Origin: Verrucomicrobiales bacterium
GTDB taxonomy: Bacteria > Verrucomicrobiota > Verrucomicrobiia > Verrucomicrobiales > V1-33
Assembly (NCBI GenBank): GCA_028293125.1
Contig: JAQGPJ010000038.1
Span: forward strand, 1-64,000
Direction: 5' to 3'
Length of the DNA: 64,000 bases
Position numbers and translations under genes: made by a program. The stretch's first letter is position 1; each line of letters starts with the position of its first letter. Below the pieces are notes generated by a model. It searched no databases, was not told where the DNA came from, and worked only from the letters and a program-made list of their open reading frames with translations. Shown piece by piece: positions 52,328 to 62,438 of the stretch.

Positions 52328-55300
52328 TTATGGCCGCTCCACTTTCAGCCGCAGGTATTGGCGGGCGTTGCCGGAGGGGGAATTTCCGGGAATCACCGTC
52401 ACCTCCCGCCGGTTGAACACAGGGTCGCCGGCCACCACGGTGGCGGCGGGACCGCTGGGAGTGATCCATGCCGCGCCGGCGGGGGTTTTGGTGGCGATGG
52501 GCGTCCACGTGGAGAGATCGCCGGAGGCTTCGACCACATAGTTGATCCCCTCGCCGCCATAACCGCCGGCCTGCGCCGTGACCGGGACTTGGAAGCGGAT
52601 GCCCGTCCGGCCGCCGCTCTCCAAGCTCGGAGAGGGAGCCATGTCCGCTCCATCCCCGGGGGTATTGGCCAAGGGATTGGTGCCCAGGGCGAATTCCACC
52701 AGATTGGTCAGGCCGTCGCCGTCGGAGTCCAGAGACAGATCGCCGGTGGTGAGACTGTAATAATCCAGCCAGCCCTGCAGGGAGGCGGGTGCCGCCGCCG
52801 ATTCCGCGCCGGGACTGCCGTTGTCCGTGGCGCTGACACGCCACGCATTCCAGTCCTCCAAGTCTGGAAGGGCGGCATTCAGTTCGAAGGAACGTCCCTG
52901 CCCTTGGGTCAGAGGCTGCCAGGCGGGAGTGTAGTGGAAGGAGAAAACCCGCGCATTGAAGGGCTGGGGCAGGGAAAGGGCCAGTGTTTCTCCTGAATTA
53001 TCCAGCCGTCCGGAATAAACCCCTGCGATGACCGGGCCCGAACCGTAGCGCCGACTGAAGGCCGCAGCATCGGAAACCACCATCACCTGCGCGCCGGGAG
53101 GCAGGGTCAGGGCCGGGAAGGTGAACTGGATTCCCTCCGTGAAAACCAGCCCGGTGATATCCAGCCCGGCACTGCCGGTATTGGTCAGCTCCAGATACTC
53201 GTAGTCGTTCCCGTCGCGGGGATTGTACATGATCTCCGTCAGGCGCAGGCCGCGGAGGATGTTCAGCGCGTTAAGCCAGGCCGGCGAGTTTTCGGGCAGG
53301 TCAAAGCCAAGGGTGGGCAGGCTGACCCAGGAGGGAAGTCCCGCCGCATTCCGGGACTGGGAAACATCGCGCGTGGAGGGGCCAAACAGCACCAGGTCCT
53401 GCACCGCGCCGCCCAGTCCATAAAGAACAAGGGCCTCCTGCTCGGAATCCAGCGAGAAGCCAAGGTGACTGCCGCCCTGCTCCGGATTGCTGTCCGCTAT
53501 GAAGGCCGCATAACCGTTGCCGGCGATGTAGCTGTAAGGGGGCAGAATGTGGACGGGGGAGCCGGGAATGGTGTTGTCCGTGAGGCCAAGCCCGGAAAGG
53601 CTCACGGGCAGGGCGGTGGGATTCACCAGTTCCACCCAGTCATCCGCGAAGATCCCCCCGGAGGAGGCGAACCATTCGCTGATCCGGACTGCGCCGGGAT
53701 CGCCCATGACAACGGCGGCATTGACCGCTGCGGGCGTGGGCATACCCAGTGCCCAGGATTCACCGAACCGGCTAAGGGTGCGGTCCGCAACCTGCCGTCC
53801 AAAGACTTGGCTGTCCACCAGCGTGCCGGTGGCATTATAAAGGAGCACGCTGTCCCCGTCACGGTCCAGTCCGATCCTGGTGATCAGGGAGGGCAGATTC
53901 AGCCAGCCCCCGGCGGGAATGCCGGTGCCGGCCGGCATGGTGTAGCCGGGCTTGGAGGCATCGTCGGTCAGCCGCCATCCGGCGATGCTGACAGCGTTGG
54001 CCCCGCGGTTCACCAGTTCGATACTGTCCGGGGTGCCGAGGGCGCTGTCCGCCAGGATCTCGTTGAGCACCACCTCCGCAAACGAGGGATCCACCGTCCA
54101 GGTGCGCACGGTGGTGGCAGCCTGCGGGCCGGACTCCAAGGCAGGGTCGTTGTCCTGCCAATTGCCGGCCATGTCCTGACCGAGCACCTGCAGGGTGTGC
54201 AGTCCGTCGGCAAGAGCTGTCAGGTTCAGCACCGCCTGACGCACGGTGGAACCACTGCGCGGGAAAACGCCCCCAGCTCCGATAGTGACGGGATTGCTCC
54301 ATGGCCCGTCATCCAGCTTCCATTTGTAAGCCACCACGCCGGGACCGCCGATGGTGAAGGATGCCGTGGAGGAGGAGGTTTTGCCGTTGGGGCCTCCGAT
54401 GATCCAAGCCCATTCAGGAATGGTCGCTCCATAGTCCAGCCCGCCGGGACCCGTGCCCAAGGCGTCGGAGCCAGGCAGCAGGGTGAAATCCCCATTGTCG
54501 GGATCGGCAAAGCCGGGATTGCCCGGCCGGTTGCCGCCGTAGGCCGGGTCAAAGACCCCGCCTGGGTGATTGGCCCCCAGCTCCGTGGTGCCAAGCCCAT
54601 GGAAAAGGTTGGGGCCGAACTCCAGCTTGGTGGTCACGTTATGGATCACGTTGCCGCCGGACTTCCGGGAATCCGCGCCGCTGACCACGCGGGGCACCTC
54701 ACTGAAGATGTTCCACCCGATCCATCCGCCGTCACCCCGCGTGGGGTCAGACCCGTCCTCGGGAATAAAGACATTGATCGGTGCGCATTTCACGGCCTGC
54801 GTGAAGGGGGTGCCTCCCAGAGCGGTGCCTGAGTAATCGTAGTCCGGATGAAACCGCGCGACGGTATTGTGCTCGAAGATGGTGCCGGTGTTGGCTTTGA
54901 GATTGATGGCATGATCGAGGCCCGTGAAGACATTCCGCACCACCATGATGGTGGTGCCGGTGCCCTTGTCTCCGGAACTGATGGCATTTGAGTAGCCGGT
55001 GTCGGACGTCCACTGATCCTTGGTGGCGCGTTCGAAATAATTGGAGGCGATGTAGGCATCGCCGCCGAGGTCGATGTGCTCGTCCCCGGACAGGCCGTGG
55101 AAATAATTGTAGCGGCAGTCCAGCACAAACTGGCCCGGCTGGCCCCAGCGCCCGCTGTCGGCGTCGAAGACGTCGTTGTGGCCGCGGTTGCCGTGGAAGT
55201 CATTGTGATAAACCCGCCACCAGCCATTGCGGGGCTGTCCGTTGGTGAAATTGGCGCTGCCGGTGACCTCGGCATCCGTGGTGGGATACTCCACCTTCAG

Positions 55301-58300
55301 CGGCTCCTGACTGTTGTCGGCGGAACCCGGGAAGTCCGTGGTGTTTTCAATCCGGTTCAGGACCGGATCAAAGATAAACATGTCCGGGAAAGTGTTGCGC
55401 CGCACGGTCATTTTGGAATTCCGGCCGTAGCACATGCGCAGGTGGGTGCCGGCCCAGGTGCAGTGCTCCACCAGCCCCCAGGACCGGATAAAGCCCAGGC
55501 TGCCATAGTTGTCCTCACCCGCCGGGCTAATGCCTTGGGCATCAATGAAGTCCGCCCAGGCGACCACATTCTCCTGCGCCATGCTGTCGTAAATGCGCAC
55601 ACCGCCCCATTTCGGAGGACCGCTCTGAACCCCGTTTTTGACAGGATCGGCATCGCCGGTGGCCACGGAGCCCGGAACGGAACTGAAGATGATGCGGCGG
55701 GCGGCGGTGCCGGCGGCGATCAGATGGCCGCCGCGGACCGTGAGCCGGCAGTTCCGCTGGGCGAAGACGCTGACTCCCGGATCAATGCGGAGCGTGACCC
55801 CGGCGGGCACCGTGACATTGCCGGTCAGCAGATAGGGCGAGTTTTCCACCGTCCAGCGCAGTTCCCCGGGCGGGGCCGGCGCCGTCATGACGGGAAGAGC
55901 CCCCATGTCCGTGCGCGTGCCGTCGCTGTCCAAGGGCGAGGCGGGATCACCGGCATCGCGCGCCGGAGAATTGGCCAGCGGTGTCAGACGGTTTTGAGCG
56001 GCGTTTTCAAACCGCGGATCGGCGGTGCTGTTGCCGGTGCCCGGCCACGGGGCAGCCCCGGGAGTGTCGTCATCCTGCAGGATGCTGTAGGTGACCACTG
56101 TGTTGGCGGGATCGTAGGGGGAGTCTATTTTGACGGGCTCCTTGGCGCGGATGATGCAGTTGCGCGCTTCGATCAACAAGGTGGCTCCGGCATGGCTCTG
56201 CCCGCTCTTGTTCTGAGTGTAAAGCCCGGTGCTGGGGGTGTCGGGATCAGGATTGGAGGGCGGCACCGCGTAGCCCCATGGCGACGTGGAGGTATCGTGG
56301 TCCTGACAGAGAATGGTGCCATGATCCACCACCACCCGGCGGACCGTGGCGGTGCTGGACTTGGGCACGATGGCCTTGTCACAGTCCACAATGAGGGTGC
56401 GGGTCAGGATCAGGTCGTTGTTGAGCAGGCTCATGCCCTTGTCCCAGCCTTCGCGGAGAATGCTGTCCTCCACGATGATGGGGCCTCCGAGGCAGTCGAA
56501 GACATCATCCCCGCAGCGGGCGAGCACACTGCGCCGGACAGTGATGGGCCGGCCGGAGGGATTGTGGACATAAAGGCAGTCCTCATCGTCCGGGGCCGGA
56601 TCGTCGCTTTCCCGGTATTCGGGCAGGATCTCCTGAATGTTGGAATCCTCCATCAGCAGGGAGATGCCATCCTCCATTTCAGGACCGGTGATGGCACGGG
56701 CCACCAAGCACCGGCGCAGCACCAGATCCGCAATGCCGCTGGTGTAAATAGCCTTGGCGGGGCTGTCCCCCAGGGCACAGTCCTCCAGAGTAACGGCACC
56801 GGTTGCAATGCGCAGCAGCGGTCCTTTGCCGGTGTGGCCTTTGCCAAGGCTGCGGCCGCCCCGCGTGATGTGGGCATAGCGCAGAACAGACGGTGAGGCG
56901 TTCACAAACGCCAGCTCGCCCCACCGGGCGGAGGCATCGGAGCAGGTCACGGTCACGGGCTGCGCTGCAGTGCCGTTCACCATGAGGCTGCCGTTCACGA
57001 TCAGATCCGCACCTGTCGAATCACCGGGAATGCCATTGCCGTCCAACAGCACCACAGTGCCGGGAGCGATGGCTAAAGTTCCTCCGGCGGGCACGGTGAC
57101 ATCGCCAGTCACCCGGATCAGGCCGCTCCAAGCCACATTGGAGGCCGGCAGCACACCGGACACCTCCTGTGGGGCCAGGGAGCCCAGGCTGGTGAGGGAT
57201 TGAGTGGCGGTGACACCGTCCACAATGGCAGTGAGGGTAAAATTTCCGGGATCAGCGGCAGTGGCCAAGGCCTCCAAGGTGCAGTCGAAACTGAGGTCAT
57301 TAGTGCTGCTGGCGTTATGAACCTCCACCGCCAGGAGATTGCTCCCCGGACGCAGGAGTCCGGCGAAGGCGCTGATGTCATAGGTACGGATTTGCGACTC
57401 CGCATCCTGCAGGCGGCTGGAGCTGGCGGCGGTGGAGATATCCACGGCTCCGACCGGCATGTTGTCCCGGTAAACCTCGGTGCCGTTCAGGTAAAAAATG
57501 GCTCCATCATCCACCACGGCGCTGATTCTCAGTCCGGCAGGGGTAGTTCCGTCATGATTGAATGCATGGCGGAGATAAAAAGCGCGCCGGGAGGCGGAGG
57601 GAGTGGCGACCACGGTGCGCTCGTCCCCATCCCCGGCACCGGCCTGCAGCGGTCCCTGACGCCAGGAACTGTCGTCGTAGCCGGGATCCTTCCAAGACGA
57701 TCCCGGAAACACCCCGTTGTCCTGAATCCACCAAAGCGGGGCATCGGGATGGGGCGACTGCAAAGTGCCGCCGGCGGCAATCAGCGGAGTGCCGCTGCCA
57801 CCGGCGGCGGTGGAGCTGGCGGTGACCAGCGCGCTGCCCATGCCGTTGTACAGCGTGACGGTGGACGGCGAAAGGACCACACCGTTGGAGGCGGTCAGCG
57901 TGACGGTGCGGTTCCAGGCGGACCGCTCCAGAGCTCCGCCGGGAGCGAGAGCATCCACCCGCACCAGCACGGGCAGGCCGGGACGGTAAACACCGCCAAC
58001 CGTCAGGGAGACCGCATCCGGCACCGCCGTGCCGCTGAGCGTCCCGGACACGGATGTCATCGGCTGGCCTTCCGGGCCGGGATAATAAATATCGAGCTCC
58101 TCCTGATGGACGACGCTGCCGGTGCCGTTCGGTCCATCGTAAAAATTGGCGGTGGCATGCGTCAGTCCCCGGCTCAGAAAACCGGAGGCGGCCGCTGCTG
58201 AAAAGGTCCAAGTGCCCGCGGCTGCCGATCCCGCCGTGCGGTAATTCAGCGTGGCCGGCTGGCCGTTGATCCGCAGGGAGCGGGTTTCAGCCACGTGGAA

Positions 58301-60583
58301 GGCACCGCTGAACTGCACCGCACCATTGGCGCTTTCCAAATACCCTCCGGTGCCGGTGCTGAGATTGGTGGCGAGGCTGTAGGATTGGGGAATCTGGGAC
58401 AGCACATTGGCGCGGCGGGTGGCGATGTAGGCCTTCACCGCATTGGCGGTGGCCGGGGTGGTCCAGGGCAGGATTACCTCATCCACCAAGGGATTCAGCC
58501 GCTCCGGGGTCCAGACGTCATTCACCAGACGCAGCATTTGCTGATAATAAATGGGCACCAGATCCGGATGTGAGAACATCCGCCGCAGGCCGGCGACTCC
58601 GCCGCCGTCCGTGTCAAAACTCCAGATGGAGCGGGCCACCGGAGACTCCAGCCCATCGCCCGTGTTCAGATCGAAGCAGGTGTCGAAGTCATGCGGGATC
58701 AGCACAAAACGGGGGTCCAGCACGCCCCGGTAAATGACGCAGTCGTCGGCGCGCCCGGTGGGAAGTCCTCCCTCCTGGTTTCCGACCAGGGCATCCATGG
58801 CCAGATAGGTGAACCACTCCTCCACATTGATGACCTCCCGCACCCTTGCCGCATAATCGGCATCGCCGATGGCCGGTTGGGCCTCTGTTCCGCCATTGAC
58901 CGGAGCACTGACCACGCGGGTCAGGTTGATCAGGTCGGACCAGTCGTTCTCCTCTTGGTTGGACTGTTTCTCAAAGGTGTCGGCATAAGCCAAGGGATTG
59001 GTGCCCTCATAGCGGAATTCCCCGCTGCCCAGATCGCCGGGAATGCCGCCGCCGGGGTTGTGGTCATCCAGGCGGTAAAGATTGCCATCAGGATCCGCCG
59101 GAAAGTGGTTGGCTGTCCAGTACCCGTTCAATGACTCCACGCGGGCGAAGGTGCCGTACATGCGCGGGCCTGGCTCTGCCTGGTCGATGTTGTTGATGAA
59201 CAGCCGCGCCGGGCGCGCCTGCTGGACCGGCAGGCCCGCCAGTTCAAAGCAGTTGGCGGCCAGCACCTGGGAGTGCGGGTACCGGCAGTTCATCTGCATG
59301 CTTTCACGGCCGCGCCACAGGTCGTCGTGGCGGAATCCAAGGTTGAAATTGTTCGGCGGCCCGTTGCGGCTGCTGAAGCCGCGGTTCCGGACCGAAATTC
59401 GTTGTTTGACCTCAGTGCCCGCGCCATCCACGCTGATGAAAGCGGCGTTCATCTCCGCATCGCTATCGGCTGCCCCGGTGGTCTGTATGATGCGCAGTTC
59501 GTTCCTTTCGGCGGCGGTCATCACCAGACGGTAAACCGGACGGTTGCCGGGCGACCACGCCGGCGCGATGCCGGTGTCGCTGTCCACTTGGTAAAGCGCG
59601 TTGGCAGCCTGGGCGTAAACCGCCGGCTCCACCGCCGGTGCCGTGGTGCGGGCGGGGGCAGGCCAGGTGGCGGTTTCACCCAAGTCACCGGACGCCTGCA
59701 CATAATACTCCACAACAGTCCCAGCGGCTTGAGGGGGGATCACGCTTTGAACGGTGGTCTGGCGTTCCTGTCTCCATGTCTCTGTCATGGGAACCGCGGT
59801 AAAGGCGGACGCGCCATCCACACGCCAGAACAGGGTCTGCGACGGGGCTACTGTGCCGTCCATGGCATCATCCACCACGGCCTCCACGGTCACAGGCGCG
59901 GCGGGACGGGGAATAGCGGGAAAATGCCGGACATTCCGGATGCCGACCATCGGTGCCTGAACCGGGACGGTGCCCGGCGTGCCGCCCACGGTTCCGCTGA
60001 TACGCCAATTCTGCCCAAAATTGCCGGCCACGTCCAGTCTCAGGCGCTCGATCGTTTTCCCTCCGCCGTCCGCCGGACTTTCCCACACCCATCCTTGGCG
60101 GCCATAAATATCCCTCACCGGTCTGGCCCGCAGCGCCCAGTCCCCCTCGTCGGAATAAAAAATTTCATCCACCTTGCCGCCGGCGGCATCATCCAGCTGC
60201 ACGTTTTCCCCGGCATTGGAAAGCCTGCCAGTCCATCCTCCCATCACGGCTCCGGTGAATCCGGGATGCTCCATCATAAAGACAGCCACATCCGCCGCCA
60301 CGATCAGGGAGGTGTCCGGCGGCAGAACCGTGCCGTTCGGAAAAGTGAAGCTGACCCCTTTGGATATTTTCCAGCCGCTGAGATCAGCGTTGCCGGAATG
60401 GGAGGGATTTGAAATTTCCAGCCATTCCTGCCGGGTGTCCTCCGGCACGGAGACGGGATGGAACATGAGCTCTGAAATCACAGGAGCCGCCAGAGCGCCG
60501 TTGGTGGCGGTCACGGCGGTGATGAGGCGGGTCAGGAGCCGCAGAGCGCCGGCCCAGCCATGCGGAGGGGAGAGGGGAAACAT
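52328..60583 (-). CDS. Giant secreted protein with lamin-tail domains, CotH kinase domain and beta-helix regions
   Basis: A protein of 2751 residues from the ATG at 60583, which starts a signal peptide (MFPLSPP... ending ALA). In order: lamin-tail domain 1 (about 34-150, ISELMFHP...EWLEISN); a CotH-kinase-like domain (about 344-745) with VKQRISVRNRG and the putative metal motif IPHDFDTCFD (about 630); a beta-sandwich (about 830-950); a galactose-binding-like domain (about 945-1110, DDSSWRQG); two right-handed beta-helix regions (about 1130-1560 and 1570-2060, starting TGDVTVPAGGTLAI and TGNVTVPAGVTLRI); three more lamin-tail domains (about 2165-2275, 2300-2400, 2445-2560); and a calcium-binding DSDGDGLTNLVEFALGTNP C-terminus. 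It is likely an extracellular or cell-surface protein. CotH-type domains can phosphorylate proteins, and the partner is unknown. No sign of frameshift is visible. Confidence 0.9.
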   Translation of the reverse strand: MFPLSPPHGWAGALRLLTRLITAVTATNGALAAPVISELMFHPVSVPEDTRQEWLEISNPSHSGNADLSGWKISKGVSFTFPNGTVLPPDTSLIVAADVAVFMMEHPGFTGAVMGGWTGRLSNAGENVQLDDAAGGKVDEIFYSDEGDWALRARPVRDIYGRQGWVWESPADGGGKTIERLRLDVAGNFGQNWRISGTVGGTPGTVPVQAPMVGIRNVRHFPAIPRPAAPVTVEAVVDDAMDGTVAPSQTLFWRVDGASAFTAVPMTETWRQERQTTVQSVIPPQAAGTVVEYYVQASGDLGETATWPAPARTTAPAVEPAVYAQAANALYQVDSDTGIAPAWSPGNRPVYRLVMTAAERNELRIIQTTGAADSDAEMNAAFISVDGAGTEVKQRISVRNRGFSSRNGPPNNFNLGFRHDDLWRGRESMQMNCRYPHSQVLAANCFELAGLPVQQARPARLFINNIDQAEPGPRMYGTFARVESLNGYWTANHFPADPDGNLYRLDDHNPGGGIPGDLGSGEFRYEGTNPLAYADTFEKQSNQEENDWSDLINLTRVVSAPVNGGTEAQPAIGDADYAARVREVINVEEWFTYLAMDALVGNQEGGLPTGRADDCVIYRGVLDPRFVLIPHDFDTCFDLNTGDGLESPVARSIWSFDTDGGGVAGLRRMFSHPDLVPIYYQQMLRLVNDVWTPERLNPLVDEVILPWTTPATANAVKAYIATRRANVLSQIPQSYSLATNLSTGTGGYLESANGAVQFSGAFHVAETRSLRINGQPATLNYRTAGSAAAGTWTFSAAAASGFLSRGLTHATANFYDGPNGTGSVVHQEELDIYYPGPEGQPMTSVSGTLSGTAVPDAVSLTVGGVYRPGLPVLVRVDALAPGGALERSAWNRTVTLTASNGVVLSPSTVTLYNGMGSALVTASSTAAGGSGTPLIAAGGTLQSPHPDAPLWWIQDNGVFPGSSWKDPGYDDSSWRQGPLQAGAGDGDERTVVATPSASRRAFYLRHAFNHDGTTPAGLRISAVVDDGAIFYLNGTEVYRDNMPVGAVDISTAASSSRLQDAESQIRTYDISAFAGLLRPGSNLLAVEVHNASSTNDLSFDCTLEALATAADPGNFTLTAIVDGVTATQSLTSLGSLAPQEVSGVLPASNVAWSGLIRVTGDVTVPAGGTLAIAPGTVVLLDGNGIPGDSTGADLIVNGSLMVNGTAAQPVTVTCSDASARWGELAFVNASPSVLRYAHITRGGRSLGKGHTGKGPLLRIATGAVTLEDCALGDSPAKAIYTSGIADLVLRRCLVARAITGPEMEDGISLLMEDSNIQEILPEYRESDDPAPDDEDCLYVHNPSGRPITVRRSVLARCGDDVFDCLGGPIIVEDSILREGWDKGMSLLNNDLILTRTLIVDCDKAIVPKSSTATVRRVVVDHGTILCQDHDTSTSPWGYAVPPSNPDPDTPSTGLYTQNKSGQSHAGATLLIEARNCIIRAKEPVKIDSPYDPANTVVTYSILQDDDTPGAAPWPGTGNSTADPRFENAAQNRLTPLANSPARDAGDPASPLDSDGTRTDMGALPVMTAPAPPGELRWTVENSPYLLTGNVTVPAGVTLRIDPGVSVFAQRNCRLTVRGGHLIAAGTAARRIIFSSVPGSVATGDADPVKNGVQSGPPKWGGVRIYDSMAQENVVAWADFIDAQGISPAGEDNYGSLGFIRSWGLVEHCTWAGTHLRMCYGRNSKMTVRRNTFPDMFIFDPVLNRIENTTDFPGSADNSQEPLKVEYPTTDAEVTGSANFTNGQPRNGWWRVYHNDFHGNRGHNDVFDADSGRWGQPGQFVLDCRYNYFHGLSGDEHIDLGGDAYIASNYFERATKDQWTSDTGYSNAISSGDKGTGTTIMVVRNVFTGLDHAINLKANTGTIFEHNTVARFHPDYDYSGTALGGTPFTQAVKCAPINVFIPEDGSDPTRGDGGWIGWNIFSEVPRVVSGADSRKSGGNVIHNVTTKLEFGPNLFHGLGTTELGANHPGGVFDPAYGGNRPGNPGFADPDNGDFTLLPGSDALGTGPGGLDYGATIPEWAWIIGGPNGKTSSSTASFTIGGPGVVAYKWKLDDGPWSNPVTIGAGGVFPRSGSTVRQAVLNLTALADGLHTLQVLGQDMAGNWQDNDPALESGPQAATTVRTWTVDPSFAEVVLNEILADSALGTPDSIELVNRGANAVSIAGWRLTDDASKPGYTMPAGTGIPAGGWLNLPSLITRIGLDRDGDSVLLYNATGTLVDSQVFGRQVADRTLSRFGESWALGMPTPAAVNAAVVMGDPGAVRISEWFASSGGIFADDWVELVNPTALPVSLSGLGLTDNTIPGSPVHILPPYSYIAGNGYAAFIADSNPEQGGSHLGFSLDSEQEALVLYGLGGAVQDLVLFGPSTRDVSQSRNAAGLPSWVSLPTLGFDLPENSPAWLNALNILRGLRLTEIMYNPRDGNDYEYLELTNTGSAGLDITGLVFTEGIQFTFPALTLPPGAQVMVVSDAAAFSRRYGSGPVIAGVYSGRLDNSGETLALSLPQPFNARVFSFHYTPAWQPLTQGQGRSFELNAALPDLEDWNAWRVSATDNGSPGAESAAAPASLQGWLDYYSLTTGDLSLDSDGDGLTNLVEFALGTNPLANTPGDGADMAPSPSLESGGRTGIRFQVPVTAQAGGYGGEGINYVVEASGDLSTWTPIATKTPAGAAWITPSGPAATVVAGDPVFNRREVTVIPGNSPSGNARQYLRLKVERP

Positions 60584-60760
60584 AAAGGGGGTTGAGGGAG
60601 GAGGGGGAAATGGGGCCGCGCTTTCCCGGAGGACTGAAGCCATTGCGGCCAGCCGGGCAGGGATGCAAAATGCGTCAAGCGACGTTATAGTCAGAAGCGC
60701 CGCGGAAGTGAATGATAATCCCTCAATCCTTTCATGGAAAGATATCCGGAAAATACGCAT

Positions 60761-60789
60761 GCACCCCTCAGGGAAATGCTGAGGGGTGC
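60761..60789 (-). terminator. Hairpin terminator after osmC
   Basis: GCACCCCTCAG (60761-60771) pairs perfectly with CTGAGGGGTGC (60779-60789) around a 7-base loop. It stands about 90 bases beyond the stop of the minus-strand OsmC gene. The following minus-strand bases (ATGCGTATTTT) are a weak U-tract. Confidence 0.6.
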
Positions 60790-60880
60790 GGGCTCGGAGT
60801 CCGCAGACTGCGGTCGGCTTTTTAAGAATACGGGCCGGCAGGAGGCATTTGCCGACAGCTGTCAAGTGCCGGCGGGAAGC

Positions 60881-61309
60881 TCAGGCACCGGTTCCGGCTT
60901 CCCCGGTCCAGGCGAAAGTCTCCACCACCTCCACATCGGGGTGCAGACTGCGGCGCACCGGACAGCCATTGGCGGCGGCCTCCAGACGGGCGCGGTCCGG
61001 GTGCTGCGGGGAAAGGGGAATATTCACCTCCACCTCCAGCTTCGCGATTCGGCGGGGCGGCTCGGACGTCATGTGCTTGCGCACCTGGGCGGTGCTGCCC
61101 GCGAGCTCCACTCCGATCCGGGTGCCCATGATGGCCATGGTGGTCAGCACGCAGGTTGCCAGGGATGTGGCGGTGAGGTCGGTGGGCGAAAAGCGCTCAC
61201 CGCGCCCCATGTTGTCGGCCGGGGCGTCGGTTTCAATGCTGGACTGGGAGGGACCGTGCACGGCCCGGCAGTGCAGGCCGCCTTCGTATTGGATAGTGGC
61301 TTCAACCAT
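60881..61309 (-). CDS. OsmC/Ohr family peroxiredoxin-like protein
   Basis: A cytoplasmic protein of 142 residues from the ATG at 61309 (MVEATIQYEGG). It shows GRGERFSPTDL and TSLATCVLTTMAI, where the first reactive cysteine of OsmC proteins lies. The second, NGCPVRRSLHPDV near the C-terminus, matches the usual 'CPV...L' cysteine. The family reduces organic and fatty acid hydroperoxides. It fits with sodA as oxidative-stress defence. There is no operon partner, and the hairpin at 60761 terminates it. Confidence 0.9.
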   Translation of the reverse strand: MVEATIQYEGGLHCRAVHGPSQSSIETDAPADNMGRGERFSPTDLTATSLATCVLTTMAIMGTRIGVELAGSTAQVRKHMTSEPPRRIAKLEVEVNIPLSPQHPDRARLEAAANGCPVRRSLHPDVEVVETFAWTGEAGTGA

Positions 61310-61492
61310 AAAACAGGTGGGGGGTGGGGGGAGGGCCGCCGGTTTCCTCAACGGGCGGCTCTCACGGGGCGGGAGCTATCTATCCCCGGCTCCGCGATTT
61401 GAAAATGCGGAAAATCATCCGGATCCAGCCATCCATTCATCCTGATTGCACCGGGGGATTGAAAAACCCTCAAAACCGGTGCATGGACAAGG

Positions 61493-62077
61493 GTGTCCCA
61501 GCCCACTCCCCCTCAAGAAGTTCCTCCCGACGATGTCCAGGAAGTCATCCGCTCTGTCCAGCTCTGCCTGACCGGCACGGAGGTGCCGACCAAACTCACT
61601 TGGCGGATGGGGCTCTTTGATGCCTGGGCGAACCGGGTTTTCATCGCCAAAATCGCTCCGCATCTGCTGGCGGTGCGCAAAGCCGCGGACGCGGGGGATC
61701 TCAATGCCATCATCGCTGCGGACAACAGCCTGGGGGGCGGTGAGAACTCCGCTGCCGCCGGCCGCACCTGGCTGGGCCGCCAGCGGGGGGCCAAACACGC
61801 CAATCTGTTGCCGAATCTGGCTGCCGCGCTGGCCGCGGGGCAGGCGGTCGGGGAGTTCCACACGGTTCTCGCCCTTCAGGCGGCGAATTTTCATGTGGGG
61901 CATCTCCCCATGCTTCAGGCAGCGTTGTATTGTGAGTGGCGGGCCGCCCGTTCGGATTCCGGCACTCCTTTTTCCGTAGAAGAATTCCTGCGCCGCACAC
62001 GCTCTGTGATGAGCCAACTGCCTGCCCTCGTCACCGCCCATGTTCCCACCGCCCCCATCTCCGCGGCCGGACGCTGA
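61493..62077 (+). CDS. Unknown protein overlapping clpS
   Basis: A soluble protein of 194 residues from a GTG at 61493, mostly alpha-helical with Ala/Leu/Gly-rich segments (LLPNLAAALAAGQAVGEFHTVLALQAANFHVGHLPMLQAALYCEWRAA in pieces). I do not recognise the family. There is no signal or membrane helix. Its 3' end overlaps the clpS start by 38 bases, which implies translational coupling, and clpS and the DUF2017 gene follow. It is therefore probably part of that proteolysis-linked operon. Whether it interacts with ClpS cannot be told from the sequence. Confidence 0.65.
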   Translation: MSQPTPPQEVPPDDVQEVIRSVQLCLTGTEVPTKLTWRMGLFDAWANRVFIAKIAPHLLAVRKAADAGDLNAIIAADNSLGGGENSAAAGRTWLGRQRGAKHANLLPNLAAALAAGQAVGEFHTVLALQAANFHVGHLPMLQAALYCEWRAARSDSGTPFSVEEFLRRTRSVMSQLPALVTAHVPTAPISAAGR

Positions 62078-62399
62078 TCCCCTCAGACGGCTGCTCATCG
62101 CTCTGGCCTCCCTCCCGGACACGGTGGTGGCACCTGAAGTGCTGCCGGAGGAGGACACGGATCTCGACCAGCCGTGGCATGTCATTATCTTCAACGATCC
62201 GGTCAATCTGATGTCCTACGTCACCATGGTCATCCGCCGCATCTTCTCCTATTCCAAGGAGAAAGCGGAGACCATGATGCTGGACGTGCATCAGAAAGGG
62301 CAATGCATCGTCTGGACCGGCGGCAAGGAGCGTGCGGAGCTGTATGTCCGGCAATTGCAGGAACACCAACTGCTGTGCTCCATGAAAAAGGCCGGCTGA
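62040..62399 (+). CDS. clpS: ATP-dependent Clp protease adaptor ClpS
   Basis: A 119-residue adaptor that delivers N-degron substrates to ClpAP. The family core is visible from about residue 40: WHVIIFNDPVNLMSYVTMVI contains the Asn-Asp and Met residues of the degron pocket. MMLDVHQKG and the RAELYVRQLQEHQL helix complete it. Residues 1-40 are an added Pro-rich N-terminal extension, longer than usual. The start at 62040 overlaps the upstream gene; internal GTG codons just before the core are alternatives. A DUF2017 gene follows 39 bases later. Confidence 0.95.
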   Translation: MFPPPPSPRPDADPLRRLLIALASLPDTVVAPEVLPEEDTDLDQPWHVIIFNDPVNLMSYVTMVIRRIFSYSKEKAETMMLDVHQKGQCIVWTGGKERAELYVRQLQEHQLLCSMKKAG

Positions 62400-62438
62400 A
62401 CCTGTCCCGCCCGTTTCCGGGCATCCATCCAATTCACG

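Noticed and set aside
53465-54832. Plus-strand open frame of 455 codons
   Set aside because: Antisense to the lamin-tail part of the giant protein.
55076-56896. Plus-strand open frame of 606 codons
   Set aside because: Antisense to the giant beta-helix protein; Gly/Val/His-rich without recognisable motifs or a start context.
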